64,000 nucleotides of DNA from Phallus indusiatus (lineage: Eukaryota; Basidiomycota; Agaricomycetes; Phallales; Phallaceae). The stretch is taken from positions 1,302,001 through 1,366,000 of the forward strand of contig JAQFWX010000002.1 in assembly GCA_027605045.1 (NCBI GenBank). The letters run 5' to 3'. Under the pieces are notes generated by a model that was not told the origin of the DNA, ran no database searches, and saw only the letters and a program-made list of their open reading frames with translations. The position numbers were made by a program, and so were the translations under genes. Of the stretch, positions 24,688-35,653 are shown piece after piece. The stretch's first letter is position 1. Each line of letters starts with the position of its first letter.

Positions 24688-25812
24688 CGTGCATGACAGT
24701 TCATGATAGTTCATTACAGTTTTGCCGAATGTTTTACAATGCTGCTCAGTTGTTTATTATACCACGCTTCTCGTTACTGTGAGGGTCCAGATCAAAACAC
24801 GATTTCTCCGCCGCCAAGCTATTAAACAGTGAATGTGAATTTTAAAAAATAAAGAGGACAGCTCACTTGTTCAACTTGAACATCTATTTGGTCGCCTAGA
24901 ATAGTAAATATTTAGAGAGAATTGATTATCGATGATGGGGGGATTGAACCAACCGTCTTCCATGTCGTACTTGAGGTGCAAAAGCCGTCAAAAGACCACT
25001 CAGCTGCAATTACAGAAACATACTGACGTCGGCAGGTGTATCTGTCTCTCGCACTCTTTGTCCCTCGAACATAAACCGCACTGTTTTCGCGCTTTGTTTG
25101 AATCTTTCCTAAATTGCATGATTCATAAATTAAGCTTCGTTCCCTACAATTGACGGGACATACGTATGCTGAGTCAAAAGCCTAAAATGAAACCAAAAAA
25201 AATCTAAACGGAACAAAACGCAGCCAATAAGCACGCACCTTCTTGAAAGCTGTAGTTGATTTCATCTGGATCCTCATAGCTTGAAGAACAAAAACGCGTC
25301 AAACGCGTAAGGAAACCGTGTGTATGCCACAGAGGAAACACATACTCAGATCATTGAATACAAATGTCAAGTTTAGCTTAGGCTTTTCCTCCCCGGCTTC
25401 TGGTTTCCCTTTTATGTCGGGCTTGGTTTCTGACATTCTGAGACGGGAGTTTAAACTTTGTTGTGAAATAGGAAAAGAAGTCGGAATACATAGAATACCT
25501 TATACACAATGTTTTTATATGAAAGCCAATATAAAGAACAAGAAGGGAGAATTAGCAAACACCGGGCGAGAACCAACGCCGTACTGTTTTGTTTGTCACG
25601 GAATCCAGCGTGTTCCACATTGGATCCACAACAGCCCACGCTCCACGGAGTCCGACCATCTTGTGACGAAATATTTACTATTTGAATCCGCCGTTGCTGG
25701 TTTGAACCTACTGACAGTCTCCATGATTTATTGCTTTAACTCATCCTAACAGTGGCCTTGAATTACTTCTCTGGCTGTCTGGCTGTTGCATGTTGCACAG
25801 TGCGCTTGAGCC
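24688..25812. other. Intergenic region with a tRNA-like remnant
   Basis: This is the promoter side of the Trk gene. On the minus strand about 25010-24935 resembles a decayed class-II tRNA: GCTGAGTGGTC in D-arm position and GGTTCAATCC in T-arm position. The T stem has mismatches and no acceptor stem forms, so it is not called as a gene. A 143-codon plus-strand frame at 25318-25749 has no recognisable feature. Confidence 0.35.
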
Positions 25813-28800
25813 ATGACAGCAATTAGGAAAAGGTTTTCGCGATTGGCGATATTTTTGGAGGCCGAGGCAACATTCTTTCGCGTGCATATGCTCTGTTTTA
25901 TATTCATACCTTTGATTTTCTCTGGGATATTCTACGCTGTGAATGGTCGGTTTCATATCTCTTTCTTGGATTCTTTGTTTTTGTGCTATTCCGCTATGAC
26001 CGTAACAGGTATTTGGGAAGACACTTGTACGCATCACGCCAGTCGAACTGACAATCTTGGATTTATTATTAGGTCTGACGACTCTCAACGGATCGACTCT
26101 TACGGCATTTCAGCAAATTATACTTTTCTTTCTTATGACCATAGTTCGTGACCGTAATATCCTTCGCTGGTTCTTTCCCTAATGAACATGTCATATAGGG
26201 CAATACAACAGTCAGCTCTTGGATTGTGGTACTGGTCAGAAAGTATGCTGTTTTGTTATAACATATATACTCCTCTTCATCATCTTAATTATGGTAGACG
26301 TTTTTTTCGAGTAAAATGCCAGCACATTGTCGCCAAGACAGCAAGAAGCAGCAGACCGCAATATCGAACTCGCACCGCCCTCCTCAACGCTATATCCGGT
26401 CCAGTATCGGTCTCTCCGCTGAACGAAGCCGTTCCCAATTCAAATCTCACCTCCGAACAAATCGAAAAACTGCAACTTTCGCAGAAAATATCCAGGGATG
26501 CTGACGGAGACGACGTCATTTCTAACAGTGATGATACCAGTCAGTCCTTACCCAAACGAGAGTCTCAAGATGATCCGGTCGCCTCCTCGAGTAATACCCA
26601 TTACGCTAATGACTTGCATGCATCGCCTATTGCGGAGATGTCCTCAATTCGACATTCTCCTATCCGATCAAAGCCAACAATAGAGTTTCGAGTCCCTACC
26701 ACAACGTCTGTCCGTAGACGATTAACAACGATCTCAGGTAACTAAAAATCAAGTGCATTATCAGTATTACCGCTTCTAATCCTTGTGATACTTGTTCAGA
26801 ATCTATTCCATATAATGGTCGCCCCGTAATAATACCCAGATCTCCTAGCGAAGATGATGATCACCACCACGTCCTGCCCACAAAGTTTTCAAACTTCGGA
26901 GGGTTCCCAGGACCAATAGACCTATTCCGTCATGCGTTTCCTGGAACATACAAAAAGCTGACAAGAAAGCTCACACTCCCTCACACAACGACCTTGATGT
27001 CTTCGCACTTCGCTGGGACTCGAGAGGACGCCCGTCGAGCTCCCTGGCTATCGTTCGACGGACTAATAGTCCGTCGGAACTCCTTCTTTCACACAGATAG
27101 ACTCACAGACGAACAACTGGAAGTAATTGGTGGAGTAGAGTATAGGGCCTTGAGGTTTTTGAGTTATTTTGTCATAATCGTGCGTTCTTTTCGTCGTCGG
27201 CCAAAAAACTATATGACATAACGTGATATTCGATTGAACAGTACTTCATCGGGACTCAATTACTAGCATATATACTTATAGCTCCGTGGCTGAGCTCGGC
27301 AGGTCGATACAATGATGTGTTTGATTCTCAACCCCGTCTTGTGGCGAAACCTTGGTAAGTAATCCATCGATCATCTTGAACCCTTTTTCATTTTGGTAGG
27401 TTTGCTCTGTTTCAAGTTATGTCAGCATACACAGGAGGGGGGTTAAGTCTGGTTGATACGTGAGTTCTGTCTGTACTGACTTCCTTGTCACATCCTGAAC
27501 CTGTAACGCAGAGGAATGGTCCCATTTCAACGGGCCTATCTTATGATCTGTTAGTTTTCCGCCAATTCCCGGATAACTAGATTTTGATATTAAAAGATAG
27601 TTAGCATGGCTTTCGTTATTTTAGCCGGCACTCAGGCTTTGGTAGGTTATCTGCACCCTCAATAGACAGAGCTCGATTCTGATCCAACTGTAGCCAATTC
27701 TGTATGCTCTCACCGTATATAATTGCTTTAAATCAGTGTCTAACATGCAACCAAAGGATGAGATTTTTAATGTATTTCTTTGAATGATCCCTTTTTTACG
27801 CCAGCTTCCGTTAACACCTTTGTAAGATGGATCTATTCCAGATGCGTTTCTCGCGATTCGGAGATATACGAGACATTGCGATTCTTGTTGCATCATCCTA
27901 GAAGGTTTGATCATATAAACTCACAGGCTTACGCTTGCTAACATTTCTGCAGATGTTTCATATACCTGTATGTTATTTCTTCCTAAGCTATATCATTTCA
28001 TAACCATTTGCATAGCTTTCCGATGCATCAGACATGGTTCCTCTTCGTATGTCTTATCTTATTTAGGTATGTTTGCGAAATCTTGGTTTACATGAAAACT
28101 GACTCTCGAAATCGTAGCATCATCGAGCTGGTTTGTTTTCTCGTCCTTGGTGATTCCTTTTACGAGAATTATCAATTTAACGTGACTAAACATGTAACTA
28201 GACATTGGGCTACCGGTGACGCAAAGTTTGCCTATTGGCAACCGTATCGTTCTGGGTGTATTTCAAGGCTTGGCTGCGCGAGCTTCTGGGTTTTCTATTG
28301 TATCGGTAGCTGATCTGGCACCTGCTGTACAGTAAGCATATCTTTAAGGTCAATTCGCCTCATGTTCAATCTCGAATGCCTGAATCCAGATTCCTATACG
28401 TCGTCCTGATGTATATTGCAGTGAGTAATTCATACCAATCTACCTTTGAACACGTTACTAATATGCCCTTAGATTTATCCCGTGAGTTTCTCCGTGGTTG
28501 GAGATTCATCTTGCTGAGTTCTTTACAGGTGGCCCTTACCATTCGTGCAACAAACGTGTAAGCACTTCAGTTTTCCTTACATGCAACCTCGAAATACACC
28601 TATCATTTAGTTATGAAGAGCGCTCTTTGGGTATCTATGATCACCTTGAAGACCAGCATGAAGAACCAGAGCTGTCCGGTACACCTAGGGAACGGATCGG
28701 TAAATATCTGAATTGGCATCTCCGTCGACAGTTGTCTATAGGTCGGTCCTAGTCATATCATACTCGTTTTGTTCGCTCACGCACGCACTCGAATTAGATA

Positions 28801-29193
28801 TCTGGTGGATCGTATGGGGCATCTTCCTCGTCTGTATCATCGAGCGGGCCAACATTCTAGATCAAAATAAAAAGTGGTTTGACGTCTTCAGGATCATCTT
28901 CGAACTTGTCTCGGCTTTTGGTGGGATAGGATTGAGTCTCGGAATCCCGACAGTAAGGACGTATTTAGCTTCCTTCGTTGACATGGTTTGGCTAACAGTT
29001 GTGCGAACAGGAGAATTTCTCTTTTTCGGGTGCATTAAGACCGTTGTCGAAGCTTGTCATTATCGTCATCATGGTTCGCGGTCGGCATCGTGGTCTCCCT
29101 CTTGCCATCGATCGTTCGATTTTGCTCCCTACGGAGCTAGCTGTACACCCACAAGATCATACCCTGAATCCAACAGATGCAAGCGCAGTTTAG
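25813..29193 (+). CDS. TRK1: Trk-type potassium transporter
   Basis: Fungal high-affinity K+ uptake protein of the TrkH/Trk1 superfamily, acting at the plasma membrane. Start ATG 25813; the first exon holds RVHMLCFIFIPLIFSGIFYA and FHISFLDSLFLCYSAMTVTG, the first pore loop. A large cytoplasmic loop (about 26.3-27.1 kb) is Ser/Arg-rich and leads to SLTDEQLE-type sequence DRLTDEQLEVIGGVEYRALR. Then come YTGGGLSLVDTGMVPFQ (second pore), SRDSEIYETLRFLLHHPRR, LFPMHQTWFLFVCLI, QGLAARASGFSIVSVADLAP (third pore) and ELVSAFGGIGLSLGIPT (fourth pore). All four selectivity-filter glycine loops are therefore present. The end is LPTELAVHPQDHTLNPTDAS, TAG 29191-29193. At least a dozen short introns. A frame on the other strand at 27.6-27.9 kb is a shadow of the exon reading RDSEIYETLRF. 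Confidence 0.9.
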
Positions 29194-29275
29194 TACTATT
29201 ATTTGTAGCGAAATGTATTATCATACACGTATATATTAAGACTAGACGACTAGAATCTTGACTAGTGCCCTATTT

Positions 29276-31139
29276 TTAAAGCTCCTTCTTTTGGGATTTA
29301 CCCTTGTTGGCTTTAAATTCATCTAAAGCCTTTAACCTTTCAGTCAATGTTGGGTGCGAGTGATGAACTGCGGAGTATCTGTGTGTGGCAAAGGGTTAGC
29401 GAAAGAATCCTCAATCGGAAAGGGAGTAAAACTTCGTACAGCCAATCTACCCAAACTGTGCTCAGGTTCTTGACGTGAATGACAATCAACGCTTGCGCTA
29501 AACGATCTCCCATGGTCTCCACATCAACTTGATTCGGAAGTTTCTCATTCAATTCACAAGCGAACGCGTCAGCTTCCCATTCAAACTTGCGGGAGATAGC
29601 ATTCATGATCATGCTGATCACGGCTTCGATGGGTGATAAGATCATCTGAAGAAAGAGGACAATTCAGTACATGAATATGAACAAATAAATCAGATAACGA
29701 TAATTACTTGGAAGAGAATAAATGAAACGAGGATAGGTGGAGTGGAAGCAACTTTGGATGGGAAACCGAAGGATTTCAACAAGGGCGGCGATTTTAAGAA
29801 TGGTGGAAATGCAGCCAAGATTGAGAAGATATTGAGTTGAGAGACTAAAAGAAGTTTGGTAGGGTGCATGTAGTACCAGTGTCCAAGTTCATGTGCTAAA
29901 AAAAACCAGTCAGAGCCTTGAGATAGAGAGATACGGAATGACAGACCAAGAACAGCTTCGACTTCCTCGGGAGAACTTTGCTTGATAAGGGTATCAAAGA
30001 TGACGATATGCTTGCTCTACAGCAAAGGGAGTGATAATATAGTGTCAGCAAACGAAGCCATGGAGAAGAGTCAGAATATACCCATGGCAATCCAAAGAAG
30101 TAAGCATTGCTGTGAGAGCTTCTTTTAGAACCGTCGATCTCGTAGAGGTGTTTTAGCGGGAACTTGAGACCTGATGCCAGGGCTTCAATCTTGCTGCGGA
30201 GGGTTCCCTCAGGCAAAGGTGAGAGCTTATTGAAAAGGGGTTGAATCCAGCTTGGATATATGAATATCATTAGCATTTGGAAGACAAACCTAAAGAGGAG
30301 TTCAGTCAAAGGTAGGAAGAAAGAAGTACTGCATTGCTGCTTACAGAAATGCCATTAGCCATGGCGCAAGTCTGTCACCAGCCCAGCGTACAATAGCGAG
30401 AAAAGCTGATAGAAAGGGTGTCCCAATTGCAAGCGCTACAGCCCAGCCTTTGATGAGATCTGTGATGAATAACATTGGGGTGGTTTTGTTGAACCCGTGG
30501 CGTTCTTCAATAACAAAGGTCTGATAAATTTCGAGAGGTAAAGTCGGAATGGAGCTCATTAATCCTAATACTGCAGCAAATATAATACTTTGAGGTATCT
30601 TCAGAAGACAGTTAAACTTTCCTCTTTTTAATTTGTACAAAGGGGGTCACAAACCTCGTATGCAGGACCATAACCAAGTTTGCTTAGAAGAATGCCGGCT
30701 ATATCCCAAGCCCAGGCGTAACCACCATAATAAATAATAGCTGTTTCTAGTAATTGGCCGTAAAGAGTCGAGAAGATTGAAAACACGGCTTTATCACGGC
30801 CGTAAGACTGGGACTTTTTGAATTCTTCATCTGTAATGTGTTTTGCGAGAACAGGAGGTGGCGCGGGTTTCGAGAAATTGGGATATTGGCGCAATCTTGT
30901 AGAATGAAAAGAATAAATAACTTGGCGTATATAGTAGAAAAATGACTCACGTAAGGTAAATCTCAAAGAGAGCGTTACCCCATGAAAAAGCTAAAACGTA
31001 TCTAATGTAACAACAATCAGAACTTGTTAGAGAGCAATCGTTCATTTATCGCCTACTTTTTCCATGGAACATTGTAATCAGTAGATATCCATGATAGCTT
31101 TCGGTGAAGCTTTGCAAGAACAGAATGGAGAACGTCCAT
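29276..31139 (-). CDS. STE24: CAAX prenyl protease 1 (Ste24)
   Basis: ER-membrane zinc metalloprotease (family M48A) that removes the last three residues of farnesylated CAAX proteins such as a-type mating pheromones. Start ATG 31139: MDVLHSVLAKLHRKLSWIST, then YVLAFSWGNALFEIYLTLRQ and a run of membrane helices (FSTLYGQLLETAIIYYGGYA, SIIFAAVLGLMSSIPTLPLE). The Ste24 signature TFVIEERHGFNKTTPMLFIT is intact. The zinc motif HELGH lies at about 29881-29894 and opens an exon; the third ligand Glu is in KFEWEADAFACEL at about 29.57 kb. The end is HHSHPTLTERLKALDEFKAN then KGKSQKKEL, TAA at 29276-29278; the Lys-rich end suits an ER-retained protein. About eight introns. Only ~82 bp separate its stop from that of the convergent Trk gene. 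Confidence 0.93.
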
Positions 31140-32767
31140 GATGTGTACGTGTCTTTCCTCGATTGATTATGTAAGGGAATATTCGCTCGCTTAGTGCCAA
31201 GTCCATGGCCAAATTTATGAATTCCAGACTCAGTCTTTTCTGTATGAAATCCTGTCTTATTATTTCATTAAGCCATGGAGGAATAATGCTCCGCTCGGTA
31301 TTGACTCTACTAGGAACTTAGGGCTTAGGACTAAACATCCTGTGCCACATCACAGTTCGTGCTATTGTTTATTGCGGGGAGATCGCGAAACCATGGCATA
31401 GGAAGGCATAGGTGGCTGAAAGGACGATGTTTGCATTCGGATCTATGCGTTGTTTAAACGTGAACTTACTCCAAAAGGGTTCGAGATTACATTGGGCACG
31501 AATCTTCGGTGTCATTGAAGAGTAGTCAAGGCCAAGTCAAGGTCTTTTGTCCCACAACTTGACATTGTTTCTAAGGTACGAGTTTTTGCTCTTGTTAGTC
31601 TCTACTTCTATCTCATAGTACATATTGAGACTACAGGTTTTGATCATCTCTGAGAAGTTGGTAATGCAAACCCTCGCAAACCCTGGATCTGAAGAACCAG
31701 CGAACAAGTGCAACTCGTTCCCTACGTCTTCTTTTGGAGCAGCGTTACCAGGTTTAATAAATAAAAACGCAGTTGAGGTCTTACTGAATACTCCCATCGG
31801 CCGAATTGGGACGGCATTGGCTTGAACAGGACCAAGTCCCGGGTGATCTCAATGTCGTGGATCATTCATCTCAATTTTCCGGAACTTTCTCTATCTGTTT
31901 CTAACCAAGATCCTGATACATCAATGTACACTGACGACGATTCAAATAGAGCACCAATGATACTTTCTGCTCACCTTGCCACTGCGCCTGCCATGCGGTT
32001 GGAGAAAGTTCCGCCACGCAGAAACTCTCCGGTCGTATTTGAGACTGTCAACCCCTGCGCTGCCAGTGGCGCTTCGTTTCACAATACGTGCTATGAACCC
32101 TTTGTGTTAAGTATCCCTAATTTTGGTCCTGTGGAATCACATCGTTACTAATTAGCCTAAGTGCCAGTTCTATTCATATGTACGTCTAATTTTTATCCCA
32201 TCAAGTAAAGATGGGGCGCTGCATGATAGTAAAAAGCATTTCATGAGCCTAGAAGCAGACTAGTAAATATAAATTAGTCCATATCGGATACAGCTCTTCC
32301 GTAACGTAACATTAAAATACAATAAGCTTAATACATACACGACGATCACTTGGGGGAACGAGGTGGCATCAATTGATCGTGCAGGAGAATGAGTCAACCA
32401 GTGCACTGATCACGACGCCGCAAAGCCAGATCGGACAAAGCAGCCGCAAGCCGTTGAGCCACGGCATCAATGTCCGCTTACAAAGCCAGAAGCGAAGGCG
32501 CCGCAACACCCGCCTCCAGCTGCGCAACCTCCTCTTCGAACAACGACACGGCGTCTTTCCTCAACCAATGCCTGATGCAATGCAACAAAAGATTTTGTTT
32601 ATTTTTTTTTCCACCCCGGCAGATGTCGGCATGTTTTTTTTTTGGGAAACCACTTATGTGCCAATTATAAGTAACATGTGGCTTCTGTTGCTCTAAACAC
32701 GTTTGCCTTGTTTACTCCTTTTTTCCTCAACTTTATCGACCAAGTAGCCTCCCGCTAAGTGCTATCG
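31140..32767. other. Intergenic region with a GC-rich coding-like patch
   Basis: No gene is supported at 31.14-32.35 kb. At about 32370-32600 the sequence turns visibly richer in G+C, and its minus strand reads like protein for about 60 codons: KDAVSLFEEEVAQLEAGVAA, then PSLLAL, a TAA stop, then DIDAVAQRLAAALSDLALRR in the same frame. It looks like a short remnant of a gene or mobile element rather than a working gene. The 3' part holds the promoter of the gene at 32768. Confidence 0.4.
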
Positions 32768-34684
32768 ATGACGGACTCGGTCATAAACCTCTCATCGGTT
32801 AGCAAATTGACTGTGGAATCTGGTCCAGTCGACCCCAGCGACCCCACAGCTCCACCTGTGGATCCTACCCACCTTAGTGGATATAAACCTAGTAATGAGC
32901 TTGAAGAAGCATCATCAACTAAAAGTACGTGGTTATCGTCCAGTCCTTTTGAAGATTTGAATTAAACAAATTGTTTTCTTTCTTCAAGACATTCAAAGTT
33001 CCACCATTGAAACTAGTCCCACCGCAAGTGCCATGACAATAGACAAACCCCTTACCCTTCAAGACTCTCCTGTATTTTTAGATTCGCTCGAAGTTCCCGA
33101 AGAAGTAATGCTAAAAACCGAAGCGCCTCAATCGTTACCAGTGAAAACGGGAGACATTGACAGCATTGACGAGCAAGATGAACCCTCGGCGCCCGATCCT
33201 ATTAACTCTCAAGCTGGCGACGCGCGCGTCCATATTAATGAACAGGCAATTATTCTCAAGAGAGCCGAGTCCCAGGAGGGACTAGTCACTGAGGCAGAAC
33301 TCGTGCCAACACATGATGACCAACGATTGATAATAGCCGAAAGCCCAAGAGCACAGGACGAGCAATTTAAGGACGAGCAACAAGAACAAGGGCCAGCGCG
33401 CCCACCAGGACTTTCTCCAGTGGAGACAAGTCCTCACCATTTAATGACATCCTCCGACGACAAGTTGACCAGTTCACCAACGGCATCGAACCCCAATACG
33501 CCTGATAGTCTAGATCAGATGGCGACCGCTCAAAACGATGTTGGCGTAGGACCATCGAAAGACAAGAATGGCGTCGTCAAATTGAGGGTGGTACCCGACT
33601 CAACTGTCGCCGACGACACCCTTCCCAATCCTTTTGAATTCCTTCCCCCCGTCTCGCTTCCCTGGTATGACCCGTCCCAGCCATCACCGCGTAGTGCAAG
33701 TAGCTTACCCAGCCGCACCAACGGGAGAGTCCAGAGACTGCCATCTGTTTTACGACCCGCCAATCGACATCACTTTGACACAGAAGGCAGTCGAAGAGCG
33801 TCCATGGTTGCCGGATGGGACTTTGCGCCACCTATACTCCCAGTGACACCTACAACGTATTCTCCCGGGGGTCAGTATTCCCCAAGGGATCGAAGGATTA
33901 GTTTGCAGGGCTTGAGCGCAAGACAGGAACCCCACCATTTACCATCGCGGCCTCAGTCATCTGCTTCATGTAGTTAAACTTTTTTTCTGTGCTCAAACCA
34001 CTGACTGATGTTTACTTATGATTTAGGGTACCCCCAATATCACCGGGTTAATTCTCAACCGGTTTACGTCGAAACTATCAATAACGGCTATGGTTACGGT
34101 TATCATAATAATAATCATCAAAGACTCAATTCACAACCTTCGTACTTCTCGGGCGGAAGCAATTCTTTCCCGGATTTGCATAGATCTCATACACCGGAGA
34201 TGGGTTATTACTCGTATTCAAGACAAGGCAGTGAGCAATGGGATCGGGAACCGGAGCGAAGCGACGACGAACCATTGGCCCTAGAGACTGTTCCTGCTAT
34301 ACCTCCAGTGGATGAAAGCGAGGCTGAATTAGAAACGGAACCGGAACCAGAACCAATATCAGAAACTGTTAATGAGCAAGGAATTGAAAGTAACATGACG
34401 GAAACAGCCGATGACATGACGAAGCCACCTTGTCCTGACCAAAGTAGTAAAGGCCGCTGGAAGTTCTGGTCTCGTAATAAGCAGCCCGCCCCATGTTCCA
34501 AGTATGGTTTTCTATTTTGCTGTCACTGAATTACTCTTCGTCTAATATTTATACCCTCTTCATTTTCATCATAAGCGATCAGACAGAAAAGACAGAAATG
34601 ACAAGTCCATCGCCCTCTGGCGCAGCATCTCGGAACAAAATAAAAAAGCGTCTCTCACGCACTCTCCTCAAAAGAACTCATTGA
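32768..34684 (+). CDS. Disordered Pro/Glu-rich protein with RWKFW tail
   Basis: Uncharacterised. The start is taken at ATG 32768 because the open frame upstream begins with GTG. Exon 1 ends in STKN through a GTACGT donor near 32925. Exon 2 (from about 32990) is acidic and rich in Ser/Pro/Glu/Asp, typical of disorder (DSIDEQDEPSAPDPINSQAG). A third exon from 34028 is Tyr/Asn-rich (NNGYGYGYHNNNHQRLNSQP), followed by an ETEPEPEP stretch and KGRWKFWSRNKQPAPC. The last exon is strongly basic (RNKIKKRLSRTLLKRTH), stop TGA 34684. All three introns join in phase. No domain was recognised. The neighbouring gene at 35654 also ends near RWKFW with a basic tail, so the two may be distant duplicates. Confidence 0.7.
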
Positions 34685-35653
34685 TTGGGTTTTTGTCGTT
34701 ATTTTTAATGGACTATGCTCTACTTTTCATCGCCACAATTCTTTCCCGTTCCATGCATCATACATTTTTATCTATCATATACCGTCTTGGACAATACAGT
34801 TAGTTTGCCATGAACATTCAAATAATTTACATGACTCCCTTTGTTCATCATGCTTTTACAACGTGTATTCACCTATACCCAGTAATATTTACATACTTAT
34901 GTGCATGTTCATTTTCCCTTACATCATATTTGACAATGGCAACGATAATCTCACAATGGCTTGACCTGTCAGGGAGAAGACGCTGACACACCAGAACACA
35001 GCCTGAATTCGACGGTTATCCGTCTCGGCATGTCATTTCGTTTCCACCTCTCGTTGATGAACATGATGTCCTCCTTGTCCGATGCCGGACGTTCCACTCG
35101 GGGCGTTTCGAAAGACTTGACGCTATGCACATTCATTGGGCAATTAAAATCAAAGCGATACCACTTGGCACCACTAGTCCCAGTCATTTCAAATAGGCGT
35201 CGAGGTTTCTTGGAAAGTCTTGAGAAAGAATGAGAGGGAAAAAACACTTGGGGGATCGACGTCTTCCATAGGACAAAACCCCTCGTTCGCGTAACTTGAA
35301 ATTCAATCGCTCCTAAGAGAACTGCGGTTGTGCATCAATCTGAGCGTACAGGAGGCGGTTTGCCGCGCTGGTTCGTTAAATCCAATGATGGGCAAGCGTT
35401 ACGTCGGATCCTTTGCGCCATTCACTCGTTAATCTGACTTTGTAATGCGATTCGTTCTTGAAAAAGATTATAAGTTGATCGCACGTGTTGATTGGGGCAA
35501 AGAAAGGAACGGAATGAGCGAATTGGATTTGTATAAAGAGTACGTGCGACATTGTTCGGGCACTTTTTTTTTCGCACCTTGCTTTCTTTTCCTTTATATT
35601 CTTTCTTTTTCTTTACTTTTATTATTCTATATTCTTCTTAATAATTATCACTA
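34685..35653. other. Intergenic region between the two RWKFW genes
   Basis: This contains a possible small minus-strand frame (listed separately) and a T-rich tract at 35566-35640 just before the next start. Nothing else was supported. Confidence 0.4.
34969..35187 (-). CDS. Possible small uncharacterised protein
   Basis: A 72-residue minus-strand frame reads MTGTSGAKWYRFDFNCPMNV and then ASDKEDIMFINERWKRNDMP, ending at 34969. Its residue mix looks like protein, and the frame stays open upstream to about 35247, with another ATG at 35269 in a different frame. No domain is recognised. The opposite strand is also open over most of this stretch, so it could be chance. Confidence 0.25.
   Translation of the reverse strand: MTGTSGAKWYRFDFNCPMNVHSVKSFETPRVERPASDKEDIMFINERWKRNDMPRRITVEFRLCSGVSASSP

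Noticed and set aside
25318..25749. 143-codon plus-strand ORF before the Trk gene
   Set aside because: No recognised feature, an overlapping opposite-strand frame, and it lies where the Trk promoter is expected.
27621..27914. 97-codon minus-strand ORF
   Set aside because: Antisense shadow of Trk exons that encode the conserved RDSEIYETLRF region.
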